Shown: positions 51,727-60,414, counted from the stretch's first letter. The stretch is DNA of 64,000 bases from Eubacteriales bacterium (GCA_030533415.1 JAUNJE010000001.1:89578-153577), one strand, 5' to 3'. Program-made: numbers and translations. Notes: generated by a model from the letters alone, not told the origin.

Positions 51727-52662
51727 ATGACATTGCAGCAGATTCATTATGCCTTGGTCGTTGCCGAAACCGGTTCCATGAACCGTGCGGCGGAAAAGCT
51801 CTATGTGACCCAGCCCACGCTGACCACAGCGATTCAGGAATTGGAAACCGAAATCCACGCCCCCATTTTCAACCGCACCAACCGGGGCGTAAATCTTACC
51901 AGCCAGGGAACCCGATTCCTGCATTATGCCCGGCAGGTATACCAGCAGTATGAGATTCTGGAGCGGGAATATGGAAATTCCCCCACGGTAAAACGGGTTT
52001 TCAGCGTATCGTCCCAGCATTATTCTTTCGTGACAAAAGCCTTTGTGGAAACGGTGAAGCAGTATGATGCCAGCCGGTTTGATTTTTCTATCCGGGAAAC
52101 ACGGACAATGGATGTAATCCGGGACGTTGCCCAGCAGCGCAGCAATTTGGGCATTCTGTTTCGGTCCCGGCATAACAAAAAGGTTCTGTCCCGGCTGTTT
52201 GCGGAATACCGGCTGGAATTTACCAGGCTCATCGACTGCAATGCCTATGTCTATCTCTGGAAGGGACATCCTCTAGCCGGGGAAGCTGCCATATCCATGG
52301 AACAGCTGAAGAATTATCCCTGTCTTTCCTTTGAACAGGGAGATCAGAGTTCTTCCTATTTCGCAGAGGAAATCTTAAGTGAACGGGAATACCCCCAATC
52401 CATTCACGCCACCGACCGGGCAACCATGCTGAATCTGATGATTGGCCTGAACGGCTTCACCCTCTGCTCCGGCATTATTTGTGAAGAGCTGAACGGGACT
52501 GACTATATCGCGGTTCCCTATCAGGAGGACCGGGATCACCAGAACGCCCTGATGGAGATCGGATATATCACCCGGAAGGACACGTCTCTGGACGAAGTGG
52601 CAGAAACCTTTCTGCAGGAGATCCGAAACTATCTGGGATTGGACAGCCGTCCCCAAGCCTGA
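51727..52662 (+). CDS. LysR-family transcriptional regulator
   Basis: This regulator has 311 residues. ATG 51727 follows GAAAGGAGA; upstream ATG codons lie in the MITE region and lack ribosome-binding sites. The N-terminal winged helix-turn-helix is typical (GSMNRAAEKLYVTQPTLTTA), and the remainder is a two-lobed effector domain. It resembles CysB/CysL-like regulators in general layout, but effector specificity is not readable. Its place behind a trans-sulfuration enzyme and opposite the gshA operon suggests control of sulfur-amino-acid or thiol genes. Confidence 0.9.
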   Translation: MTLQQIHYALVVAETGSMNRAAEKLYVTQPTLTTAIQELETEIHAPIFNRTNRGVNLTSQGTRFLHYARQVYQQYEILEREYGNSPTVKRVFSVSSQHYSFVTKAFVETVKQYDASRFDFSIRETRTMDVIRDVAQQRSNLGILFRSRHNKKVLSRLFAEYRLEFTRLIDCNAYVYLWKGHPLAGEAAISMEQLKNYPCLSFEQGDQSSSYFAEEILSEREYPQSIHATDRATMLNLMIGLNGFTLCSGIICEELNGTDYIAVPYQEDRDHQNALMEIGYITRKDTSLDEVAETFLQEIRNYLGLDSRPQA

Positions 52663-52683
52663 CCGGATAACACGACCACAGAA

Positions 52684-52839
52684 TTACCCGTCCTCTGTTC
52701 GTTCCGAGGACGGGCATTTTTCACCTATATTTATTCCATTATAACAAAGCAAAATTAATTTGCGGTATCTGTTGGCGTCAAAAAGTTCTGTCAATGCCGC
52801 CCGGTTTCCCGCTGCGGCCTTCTGAATAATGGTTGCCAT
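52684..52839 (-). pseudogene. Truncated sigma-factor-like gene start (51 codons)
   Basis: A minus-strand ATG at 52839 with AAAAGGAGACGG upstream opens MATIIQKAAAGNRAALTELF, which closely resembles the first helix of ECF sigma factors. The similarity fades after about 23 residues and the frame ends in the LysR terminator hairpin at 52684. It looks like the surviving 5' end of a deleted sigma gene, although a functional micro-protein cannot be excluded. Confidence 0.55.
52687..52720 (+). terminator. Terminator after the LysR gene
   Basis: CCCGTCCTC/GAGGACGGG with a ten-base loop, followed by CATTTTTC. On the minus strand it also forms the 3' end of the small open frame at 52684-52839. Confidence 0.8.
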
Positions 52840-52878
52840 GTTCCGTCTCCTTTTTCGGGGGGTGGTATGTGTATTGAC

Positions 52879-52904
52879 AATGGGGGCAGCATCCTACCCC
52901 CATT
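52879..52904 (-). terminator. Terminator of the Gld-like exporter operon
   Basis: AATGGGGG/CCCCCATT around a ten-base loop lies 13 bp beyond the DUF4340 stop. The tail on the minus strand is GTCAATACAC, not U-rich, so termination may be partial. Confidence 0.55.
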
Positions 52905-52916
52905 GGTTCCGCGCCG

Positions 52917-54383
52917 TCAGTTCAGCACAATTACCTGAACCGCTTCAACAAGCTCCATCACAGAAGAACGTGCAACCAGCGACACACTTTCGCCGTCCAC
53001 AACCGCAAGACAATAGGTGCCGTCGTAGCGGTACAGGCCGATTTGAACTTTCGGGAAATTCTCATTGTCCAGATATACGGTCAGACTGATTTCTTCCTTT
53101 TCAGTGGGCGTTTCACTGGTGAAGCTATCCGCACTCAGGGCTTCCAGCGCGCTTTGAAGGCCGGTGATGTCCAAAGCCTCCTGCTGCTCTTCTTCCGTAT
53201 CCTCAGTCAGTGTCTCATCTGTGGCTTCTGCTTCTTCCGATTCCCCGTTCGAAACTTCCTCTGCTTTCACTCCGTAGTACCAGGCGCGTTCGCCGTCCTG
53301 TGTCACTGCGGTGAGCGTGTGCTGGGTTCCCTCCAGTGTAATATCCAGCTGATACACATCGTCAAAATCCGCCCAGAACACTTCCTGATGACGCAGGTCA
53401 TCATAGGATACCGCCATCAGTGCCTGCCGGTCATCGGAAGAAACGCGATACACGATTTGGGATTCTCCCACCCGGACATAGGCGGAGATATCCCCGTCTT
53501 CGCCTTCTTCCGCAGCGGCAAGCTCCTCCGGATCCCGGCTGATATTCAGGGCAAAGGTATCGGGAACCGATTCCCCATCCTCATTTTCATAGGTGTAATC
53601 CACAGTCACCGTCAGTTCGGGGGCATTCAGACCGTATGCCTGCAATTCCTCTTCCGTGGCATTGTAGGTCACATAGTCCGTTGCATCCAGGGAACTGAGT
53701 GCCTTTAAGTAGCTCTCAACACGGGAAGTGTCCAGCGGATTGCCCTCCTGGGTGAAATACACATCGTCAGCACTGTAGCTTCCATTGCTTTCTTCTTCAT
53801 AGGAAATACTGTAAGATTCGGTGCCTGTGAAGCGGATCTGCGTCACCTGATCAAAAATGGGCATCTCATCATGGTCAATCAGATCGCTGAGGGCAACATC
53901 AAATTGATCCAATGGATCGTTTGATACAAGATAGACATTTTCGTCACCGATGTCCACATAACGCTTAGAATCCATCTTACTGAAATCCCCCAGTTTGATT
54001 TCATAAGAGGTATCTTCTGTGGACAGATGGATGGTACAGACAGGCTCCGCCAGACCATACTGGCTGTAGTCCTCCACCTCTTCGATTACGAAAGACACGC
54101 CAAAGGCTTCAAACTGCTCCAGCAATTCATTTACCTTTTCTTCATCTACCGGGAAGGCCTCATCCTCATCATAGAGCCAGGTTTCCTCCTTGTGAAAAGC
54201 GAGGGATTCGGATTCATACTCCCAGGACAGGGATTGAACGGAATCTGTGGGGATCTCCAGAATGACCTCATCGCTGTTGCTGATCTGCTCTTTCTTTTCT
54301 TCGTACCGGGTCAACGCAAAGGTGGCAATGCAGGCAATCACCAGCACCCCTACCAGGATCCCGAGTCTTTTATACCGTTTCAT
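52917..54383 (-). CDS. DUF4340 domain protein of an ABC exporter
   Basis: This 488-residue protein has one N-terminal membrane helix (about 7-25) and a large outside region containing two DUF4340-type units (for example YGLAEPVCTIHLSTEDTSYEIKLGDFS and YGLNAPELTVTV). A very acidic insert (SEEAEATDETLTEDTEEEQQ) lies at about 385-405. Such proteins are found behind Gld-like ABC transporters. It overlaps the GldG-like gene by 14 bp. Function of the family is not established; it probably works outside the membrane with the exporter. Confidence 0.82.
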   Translation of the reverse strand: MKRYKRLGILVGVLVIACIATFALTRYEEKKEQISNSDEVILEIPTDSVQSLSWEYESESLAFHKEETWLYDEDEAFPVDEEKVNELLEQFEAFGVSFVIEEVEDYSQYGLAEPVCTIHLSTEDTSYEIKLGDFSKMDSKRYVDIGDENVYLVSNDPLDQFDVALSDLIDHDEMPIFDQVTQIRFTGTESYSISYEEESNGSYSADDVYFTQEGNPLDTSRVESYLKALSSLDATDYVTYNATEEELQAYGLNAPELTVTVDYTYENEDGESVPDTFALNISRDPEELAAAEEGEDGDISAYVRVGESQIVYRVSSDDRQALMAVSYDDLRHQEVFWADFDDVYQLDITLEGTQHTLTAVTQDGERAWYYGVKAEEVSNGESEEAEATDETLTEDTEEEQQEALDITGLQSALEALSADSFTSETPTEKEEISLTVYLDNENFPKVQIGLYRYDGTYCLAVVDGESVSLVARSSVMELVEAVQVIVLN

Positions 54384-55812
54384 TTTGCACCTTCCTCTTT
54401 CTCAAAATAACACAAATGCCAATTCCAAGATACACCAGGGGGAACGCGCCGATCATCAGGGTTTTCAGCAGGGAGGAAGTGGACTCACTGATGGTCAGAT
54501 AGTTATAGTTCAGGGATTTGCTTCGGATGGCAATGGCTTCGCGCTCTCCGGCCAGGAAGGACAGAGCGTTCATACCCATATCCACATTGGCACCGGAGGA
54601 ATAGGCGTTGTACATATTATCCAGGAAGTTGGAAGACGCGAACCAGACGATTTGGCCGCCGCTGTTGTCTTCAATGGAAACCGCGACCGCGAAGCCGCCA
54701 TCAATGTCGTCTTCTTCCTTCTCATAAGTGGAAAGGCTGTAGCCTGCGATTTTACTGAACGCAGTGTCGGAGGTGGTCAGCAGTTCCGTAACGGTCCCCT
54801 TGCTGGCGGAACCGGAAACCGTCAGGCCCTGGGCAATGGGCATAATGGGGAAGTAATTCGCTTCCATCAGAGAATCCGTGATCTCATGGCTTATCATATC
54901 CGGCATCAGGATATAGGGGGAACCGAAAGCGTAGTGCTCCCGGTCGCTTTCAATGACGATGCCCTCAGCGGCTTCCACACCGTAGTCAGAAAGCAGGCCA
55001 TACAGATTTTCCAGCGTGCCGTCCTCAGTGGGGCCGGCCATGACCAGAAGCTTTCCGCCGCCGGTCACATAGTCCGCAAGCATTTGTTCTTCCTCTTCGG
55101 AAATGTCACTGGACGGCGCATAGATCACGATGCAGGCGGCGTCTTCCGGGATCTCGTCCACCGTCAGCAGGGACAGGGTGTTGATTTCATAGTTTTCCTT
55201 CTCAATCTGATCGCTGAATGTGGAGGGAAGCTCCGCTTCCCCGTGGCCCTCCAGAATATACAGCTGGGGCAGATCCTCTGTCACCACATAGTCGATGGCG
55301 GAGGTGATGGCACCTTCCCCGTCAAAGGAGGTGGTGTAGGAATAGGAATAGACATCCGCTTCCGTCACATAAATGTCGTTATAGCTGATATACCGGCTGC
55401 GTTCTCCGGATTCCACGATCAAACTGTTATTGGGGACGGTCTCATCGGTGTACTGCTCGGTAAAGGTGGGGAAAACATCAGGATTCTTTTTTACCACCTC
55501 AATATGGTCAGACAGGCTTTCATATTTTCCCAGCAGGTTCTCGATTACGTCATCCTCTTCCCCGGACTGCACCACCCAATAGATCGTCACATCCTGCCGC
55601 AGTGCGTTTACAACAACCTTTGTGTTGCTGGTAATGGAGTAGAGTTTGGTGGAGCTGATATCGTATTTGGTCAGCGTGGTGGGCATTGCGCATACGAAAA
55701 TATTCGCCACGATCAGCAAGGCCAGCACCACAACGGTAATCACCAGAGAGTAGGAACCACCCTTGAAAGCGGTCTGGCTGCGTACAGTCCGTCTAGGATT
55801 TGTATTTTTCAT
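54370..55812 (-). CDS. GldG-like ABC exporter auxiliary protein
   Basis: This 480-residue protein has a helix near the N-terminus (about 22-43) and another at the C-terminus (about 448-470). The outside part between them matches the ABC-type auxiliary/intraflagellar-transport-like domain found in GldG (YITSNTKVVVNALRQDVTIYWVVQ, then LPQLYILEGHGEAELPSTFSD and PEDAACIVIYAPSSDISEEE). In Bacteroidota GldA-F-G is needed for gliding; in Clostridia the same set exists without gliding and its cargo is unknown. It is encoded between the permease and the DUF4340 gene. Confidence 0.85.
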   Translation of the reverse strand: MKNTNPRRTVRSQTAFKGGSYSLVITVVVLALLIVANIFVCAMPTTLTKYDISSTKLYSITSNTKVVVNALRQDVTIYWVVQSGEEDDVIENLLGKYESLSDHIEVVKKNPDVFPTFTEQYTDETVPNNSLIVESGERSRYISYNDIYVTEADVYSYSYTTSFDGEGAITSAIDYVVTEDLPQLYILEGHGEAELPSTFSDQIEKENYEINTLSLLTVDEIPEDAACIVIYAPSSDISEEEEQMLADYVTGGGKLLVMAGPTEDGTLENLYGLLSDYGVEAAEGIVIESDREHYAFGSPYILMPDMISHEITDSLMEANYFPIMPIAQGLTVSGSASKGTVTELLTTSDTAFSKIAGYSLSTYEKEEDDIDGGFAVAVSIEDNSGGQIVWFASSNFLDNMYNAYSSGANVDMGMNALSFLAGEREAIAIRSKSLNYNYLTISESTSSLLKTLMIGAFPLVYLGIGICVILRKRKVQNETV

Positions 55813-56675
55813 CAGTTATACCTCCGCTTTTCCATAGACTGTACAGACAGGAACAGGAAGAAAATAATGACAGACAAATAGTAAACAACAGCTGTCATGT
55901 CGAAAATACCATTGACAAATACATCCAGCCGCTCAAACAGGGACAGCTTTGCCATAATGCCGGGGAGCAATCCCTCAAATTTGGAACTGTCAAGAAGATA
56001 AAAAGCAGTGATGCCAGCCATCAGGACCAGACTGGTTCCATAGGCCAGGTTTTCATTTTTGGTCAGCTGATAGATCAGTACGCCCAGCATGATACTCAGC
56101 ACAAACAGCGCAATGGCGGATCCCAGCGCGGTGGAGGAAACATATTCCGAAAGGCTGACACTGAAATAATTCAGCAGGATCACCGCAATGCCGATGCCTG
56201 CGGCAAAGCCCTGGTTGTCCGTCAGAGAGGAAATGAAGATGCCCACAGCAATCAGTGCCGCCCCCATGATGAAGAAGGCCGCGAGGGAGCCATAGGATGT
56301 CAGCAGATAAACGTCTCCGAACTGGGAGAAGATCAGCGGATAGAACGCAATGACACACAGGGGAATCAGGTAAACCACCAGCAGCGCCAGATACTTACCC
56401 AGGATCACCTTCGCGGTGGAGATGGGCAGAGAATACAGCAGCTGATCCGTTTTCTGCTTCCGCTCCTCCGCAATGACGCGCATAGTCAGGATTGGCACAA
56501 TCACCACAAAAACCAGGCTCGAAAAGCTCAGCACAAATTCAAAATTGCTGACCGCCGCCTGCAGGTTATACAGCATAGCGCCGATGCCCACAAAGGCCAG
56601 CAGAAAAGCACCGAATACGTAGGCGGTCAGGGAGTGGAAATAAAGCCTCAATTCATGTTTTAAAACCGCGATCAT
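55812..56675 (-). CDS. ABC-2 type permease (GldF-like)
   Basis: This integral membrane protein has 287 residues and six helices. It opens AVLKHELRLYFHSLTAYVFG, the usual GldF/ABC-2 start, and contains ILTMRVIAEERKQKTDQLLYSLPIS, the conserved cytoplasmic segment that contacts the ATPase. It overlaps the ATPase gene by 4 bp (ATGA) and adjoins the GldG-like gene, so stoichiometric production is likely. Confidence 0.88.
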   Translation of the reverse strand: MIAVLKHELRLYFHSLTAYVFGAFLLAFVGIGAMLYNLQAAVSNFEFVLSFSSLVFVVIVPILTMRVIAEERKQKTDQLLYSLPISTAKVILGKYLALLVVYLIPLCVIAFYPLIFSQFGDVYLLTSYGSLAAFFIMGAALIAVGIFISSLTDNQGFAAGIGIAVILLNYFSVSLSEYVSSTALGSAIALFVLSIMLGVLIYQLTKNENLAYGTSLVLMAGITAFYLLDSSKFEGLLPGIMAKLSLFERLDVFVNGIFDMTAVVYYLSVIIFFLFLSVQSMEKRRYN

Positions 56676-57667
56676 GCTTCTTCCTCCTTATTTTCCACAG
56701 GATCCTCTTCAGCTGGCTCCGCTGCCTCCGCTCCGTTTTCCGTCAACTCAATAAAGACATCCTCCAGGCTGCCCTTCTTCAAGGTCATTTCCAAAATCAC
56801 CTTTTCGCTTCCGGCAAACGCCAGGAATATGGCACGGGACAGATCGTAAATATTGTCGTGATCCGTTTTGATATGTACGGTCGTAAATTCAGACTCCGGC
56901 TTTTCCGCGGTCAGTTCCGTGATGTAACTCACATTGGAAAGAATCTCCTCCAACTCCGAATCCACTGCATCGGTGGTCAGGATAATTTCGTTGGGTGCCA
57001 GAAGCTGCTTTTCCAGATTGGCAGGTTCATCGAAGGCCACCAGTTTTCCCTTCGCGATCATCAGGATCTGGTCACAGATGGTCTGGACTTCGGAAAGAAT
57101 GTGGGAGCTGAAAATGACCGTGTGTGTTTTGCCCAGTTCTTTGATCAGATCGCGGATTTCAATGATCTGAATAGGGTCCAGGCCAACGGTCGGTTCGTCC
57201 AGGATGATGACCTTCGGGTTGCCCAGCAGTGCCTGGGCAATGCCGACACGCTGCTTATAGCCCTTGGACAATGCACAGATGCGGCGGTTTTTTACACCCG
57301 CAATCCCCGTTTTTTCAATCACTTCCTCTACCTGCTGCGTAAGCTGGACGCCGTGCAGGCCCTTTGCTTCACCAACGAAGCGTAGATATTCCTGCGGCGA
57401 TTCGCTCATATACAGCGGGGGATGCTCCGGGAGATAACCGATCCGCTTTTTTGCCTGATCCGGTTCGTCAAAAATATCATGGCCATCGATTCGGATATGT
57501 CCCGATGTTGCCGAAAGGCACCCGGTCATGATGTTCATGGTAGTGGACTTGCCTGCGCCGTTGGGCCCCAGGAAACCGTAGACATGTCCTTCGTCGATCT
57601 CAAAGGAAATGTCATCTACCGCCAGGAAATCTCCGTAGTACTTCGTCAGATGTTCAACGGATATCAT
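56672..57667 (-). CDS. ABC exporter ATP-binding protein (GldA-like)
   Basis: This ATPase has 331 residues, with Walker A GPNGAGKST (34-42), a signature reading LSKGYKQRVGIAQALLG, Walker B KVIILDEPTVGLDP and the H-loop FSSHILSEVQTICD. After the ATPase domain (about 1-220) comes a small alpha/beta domain of about 80 residues common in ABC-2 ATPases, and a Glu/Pro-rich acidic tail (AEPAEEDPVENKEEEA). GGAGGGGTC precedes the ATG. It is first in the four-gene operon. Confidence 0.92.
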   Translation of the reverse strand: MISVEHLTKYYGDFLAVDDISFEIDEGHVYGFLGPNGAGKSTTMNIMTGCLSATSGHIRIDGHDIFDEPDQAKKRIGYLPEHPPLYMSESPQEYLRFVGEAKGLHGVQLTQQVEEVIEKTGIAGVKNRRICALSKGYKQRVGIAQALLGNPKVIILDEPTVGLDPIQIIEIRDLIKELGKTHTVIFSSHILSEVQTICDQILMIAKGKLVAFDEPANLEKQLLAPNEIILTTDAVDSELEEILSNVSYITELTAEKPESEFTTVHIKTDHDNIYDLSRAIFLAFAGSEKVILEMTLKKGSLEDVFIELTENGAEAAEPAEEDPVENKEEEA

Positions 57668-57985
57668 ACGACCCCTCCTGCTCCAGCCTGTTCTTGTTCA
57701 TGCAATCATATCCTTTCTTTCATATCAAACGGATGTGTCTTGTGCGTTTCCCCCCGGTCATACCTGCGCGGCCAGAATCCGAAACATCGTATACACGGCC
57801 GTTTCATATATTTCTATTACAGCGTATCATTCCTCGCTGAAAATGAGTTGAAAAAGTCGATAAACAATTTGTTAATTTCCTAAGAACAAAACAAGAACTT
57901 AGCAATGGCAAAGGAAATCGTAGGCATAATCGGGGCAACAAAAATGGTGTTTTGCACCAATTGCGGTTACCCGTTTTATTGGATA
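57668..57985. other. Spacer upstream of the exporter operon
   Basis: AT-rich with no supported gene; it should hold the exporter promoter on the minus strand, but I could not settle on a -35/-10 pair. Confidence 0.4.
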
Positions 57986-58189
57986 TTAGGGATGATACAA
58001 TCTCTGCAGGCGTCCGTTATTCCATTTCATAAGCAGCTGACCCGCATCGTCCACTGCCAACACTTTACTACGCGTCCCCGGTGGAATAGCCTGGAGATCA
58101 TCTGCCATCCGTTTCAGCTCCACTTGTGTCCCAGGCGGATACTGCTGGCAAAACAATTCCACCTGCTTCCCTATTGGAAATCCTTTCAT
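57986..58189 (-). CDS. DUF4314 domain protein
   Basis: This 67-residue protein is preceded by AAGGAGAAA. The body matches DUF4314, small proteins commonly encoded in conjugative and integrative elements of Firmicutes: a hydrophilic start, YPPGTQVELKRMADDLQAIP, then PGTRSKVLAVDDAGQLLMKW and WNNGRLQ. The family usually ends with a further IPG-type tail, so the last residues may be altered. Function unknown. No integrase or conjugation genes are nearby, so it is probably a leftover of such an element. Confidence 0.65.
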   Translation of the reverse strand: MKGFPIGKQVELFCQQYPPGTQVELKRMADDLQAIPPGTRSKVLAVDDAGQLLMKWNNGRLQRLYHP

Positions 58190-58364
58190 TTTTCTCCTTG
58201 TCCCGCAATTTTTCCAATCCGGTTTTCATACATTCGCCGTCCTCACCCCAGCATATGAAACCACTGGCGGGAAAGGGGCAGCCAGCGCACTCCAGTGACC
58301 GGGTTGCATACAGCAGGCTCCGATGAAGCAGGCGGTGCAAAGCTCCGCCGGTGCTCTGGGCCAA
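58098..58364 (-). pseudogene. Possible gene fragment with cysteine motif, unknown
   Basis: The frame upstream of the DUF4314 gene reads LECAGCPFPASGFICWGEDG then ECMKTGLEKLRDKEK, with spaced cysteines as in small zinc-binding proteins, then overlaps the DUF4314 gene by 92 bp. Overlap on this scale and the non-standard start suggest a truncated or frameshifted gene whose true end was near 58190. Confidence 0.3.
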
Positions 58365-58429
58365 ATTTCCTGCGTTTTATCTCAGTGCCCTTTTTGATTC
58401 CGCATCCATAGAATATTCCTCCTCCTTTC

Positions 58430-58466
58430 AGGAAATAAAAAGCCAGTCCACATTTCAGGACTGGCA
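58430..58466 (-). terminator. Terminator-like repeat (second copy)
   Basis: GCCAGTCC/GGACTGGC with an eight-base loop and TTTTTATTTCCTGAAA on the minus strand duplicates the operon terminator at 44921-44951, including its flank. Confidence 0.7.
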
Positions 58467-58507
58467 GATAAAACTATACAACAGGGTCTGGTGCCCTTTT
58501 TGACAAC

Positions 58508-58555
58508 AAAAAAGGCCGGATACTTAAAGAGCATCATGCTCTCAAATACCCGGCC
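58508..58555 (-). terminator. Strong terminator hairpin ending a possible non-coding transcript
   Basis: GGCCGG...CCGGCC enclosing AGAGCAT/ATGCTCT, followed on the minus strand by TTTTTTGTTG. No coding gene precedes it on that strand down from the tRNA terminator. Confidence 0.75.
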
Positions 58556-58596
58556 CAAATAAAATTGATAAATTTCTGAAAACTCGCAAAAATTGT

Positions 58597-58638
58597 AGCG
58601 CCCTTTTTCAAAATATCCCAGAAATCAAAAAGGGCGCT
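58597..58638. other. Long-armed hairpin between tRNA-Thr and DUF4314 region
   Basis: AGCGCCCTTTTT/AAAAAGGGCGCT, 12-bp perfect stem with an 18-base loop, located inside the possible non-coding transcript. Confidence 0.6.
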
Positions 58639-58794
58639 GCCATTCTGAGAGAGAACCCCGTGTATCTACCGTGACCGTCCTCCTGGGGCTTCCCTACGAA
58701 AAAAAATATCTATGAAAACGCAGAAAATTGTGTTAACATTTTACCCTAAAAGTCTCAACTTTTTTCCATCAAAAGTGACGCAAAAATATAAAAA

Positions 58795-58838
58795 GTACAC
58801 TTTAGATATTACTTTTTCAAGAAATATCTAAAGTGTAC
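58795..58838 (-). terminator. Terminator of tRNA-Thr
   Basis: GTACACTTTAGATATT pairs perfectly with AATATCTAAAGTGTAC over 16 bp; the minus strand then reads TTTTTATATTTTT. It starts 9 bp downstream of the tRNA 3' end. Confidence 0.85.
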
Positions 58839-58846
58839 ATAAATAA

Positions 58847-58922
<76 letters not shown>

Positions 58923-58953
58923 ATTTGAAATTGTTTTGTCAGACAGCTTTGCT

Positions 58954-58982
58954 ATTATATAACAGCTTTCTGTAGTTGTCAA
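58954..58982 (-). promoter_or_regulatory. Promoter of tRNA-Thr
   Basis: Minus-strand TTGACA (58977-58982) and TATAAT (58954-58959) with a 17-bp spacer, both perfect consensus boxes, about 32 bp before the tRNA. Confidence 0.9.
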
Positions 58983-59010
58983 GCTTTTTTTAGAATTTTT
59001 TCATTTTTTG

Positions 59011-59053
59011 CCGCCTCGGCGGAAAAGGCCTGCCGCCCGGAAAGACAGCAGGC
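59011..59053 (-). terminator. Terminator of the ribosomal operon
   Basis: Two hairpins downstream of rplQ: GCCTGC...GCAGGC followed by CTTTTCC, then CCGCC/GGCGG followed by CAAAAAATG on the minus strand. Confidence 0.65.
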
Positions 59054-59078
59054 GCTTATTCCACTTGATGAAGCGCAA

Positions 59079-59420
59079 TTACACCAGCTCGATGACTGCC
59101 AGCTCAGCGGCATCACCGCGGCGGGGGCCGGTACGGGTCACTCTCGTATAGCCGCCGTTACGGTCAGCATACTTCGGAGCAATCTCCTTGAACAGCTTGT
59201 GGGCCACGTCTTCCTTGGTGATGAAAGACAGAGCGCGGCGGTAAGCTGCCAGGTCGCCCTTCTTGCCCAGGGTGATCATCTTCTCAACCACGGGCTGCAC
59301 TTCTTTGGCACGATAGAAGGTGGTCTCCATCTTGCCATTCTCCAGCAGGTCGGTGACCTGCTGACGCAGCAGGGCCTTTCTCTGTGCGCTGGTTTTTCCC
59401 AGCTTACGAGTGCCGAACAT
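59079..59420 (-). CDS. rplQ: 50S ribosomal protein L17
   Basis: This 113-residue protein opens [20 protein letters not shown], a close match to the L17 N-terminus, and ends in the conserved [23 protein letters not shown]. It belongs to the large subunit near the peptide exit tunnel. It is last in the operon after rpoA, the standard alpha-operon order in Firmicutes. RBS AAAGGAGGAAAC. Confidence 0.98.
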   Translation of the reverse strand: MFGTRKLGKTSAQRKALLRQQVTDLLENGKMETTFYRAKEVQPVVEKMITLGKKGDLAAYRRALSFITKEDVAHKLFKEIAPKYADRNGGYTRVTRTGPRRGDAAELAVIELV

Positions 59421-59454
59421 GAACGTTTCCTCCTTTTTGAAAGGTTAAACTCAA

Positions 59455-60414
59455 TTAGTTGTTGCTGCCAGAATCTTCGCTGGCCAGGGACAGGCCCATC
59501 ATTTCCAGCTTCTTCTGAACCTCGTCCAGGGACTTCTTGCCCATGTTGCGGACCTTCATCATGTCCTCGCCGGTCTTGTTGATCAGGTCGGCAACGGTGT
59601 TGATGTTGGCACGCTTCAGGCAGTTGAAGCTGCGGACAGACAGATCCAGCTCATCAATGGTCATGGACAGCTTAGCATCGGGGCGGTCAGCGGTCTTCTC
59701 CACCACAGTGGAGGAGGTGCTGACGGAATCAGACAGGTTGGTAAACACCGTCAGATGATCGGAAAGGATCTTGGCGCCCAGGGACACAGCGTCCTTCGCA
59801 GTGATGGTGGAATCCGTCCAGACCTCAAGGGTCAGCTTGTCGAAATCGGTCTTATCACCGACTCGCGTAGGCTCCACCGTGTAATTCACCTTGGTAACAG
59901 GAGAATAGATGGAGTCAATGGGAATCACGCCGATCACGGTCTGTGCGGTCTTGTTCCGGTCAGAGGAAACATAGCCGCGACCCTGAGACAGGGTGATCTC
60001 CATGTTGAAAGTGGCATCCTCGCCCAGCGTGCAGATATGCAGCTCCGGGTTCAGGATCTCAACCTCGGCATCGGCCTTGATATCGCCAGCCGTGACCTCA
60101 CAGGGGCCGACAGCGTCGATATGAACGGTCTTGACACCGGCGCAGTGCAGCTTGGGGGTAATCCGCTTGACGTTCAGAACGATTTCCGTCACATCCTCAG
60201 TAACGCCGGGGATGGTGGAGAACTCGTGCTGAACCCCCTGGATCTTCACAGAAGTCGCAGCATAACCGGGCAGGCTGCTGAGCAGGATACGGCGCAGGGA
60301 GTTACCCAGGGTCATACCGTAGCCCCGCTCCAGAGGCTCCACGACATACTTGCCGTAGGAGAGGTCCTCGGGCGTGTCAAGACAGGTGATGCGAGGCTTT
60401 TCAATTTCTACCAT
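59455..60414 (-). CDS. rpoA: RNA polymerase subunit alpha
   Basis: This 319-residue protein has an N-terminal dimerisation domain ([20 protein letters not shown] is the family signature, about 30-50) and a C-terminal domain with helix-hairpin-helix motifs ([22 protein letters not shown]) that binds UP elements and activators. It lies between rpsD and rplQ. The N-terminus [17 protein letters not shown] fits Firmicutes. RBS AAGGAGGG. Confidence 0.98.
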   Translation of the reverse strand: MVEIEKPRITCLDTPEDLSYGKYVVEPLERGYGMTLGNSLRRILLSSLPGYAATSVKIQGVQHEFSTIPGVTEDVTEIVLNVKRITPKLHCAGVKTVHIDAVGPCEVTAGDIKADAEVEILNPELHICTLGEDATFNMEITLSQGRGYVSSDRNKTAQTVIGVIPIDSIYSPVTKVNYTVEPTRVGDKTDFDKLTLEVWTDSTITAKDAVSLGAKILSDHLTVFTNLSDSVSTSSTVVEKTADRPDAKLSMTIDELDLSVRSFNCLKRANINTVADLINKTGEDMMKVRNMGKKSLDEVQKKLEMMGLSLASEDSGSNN

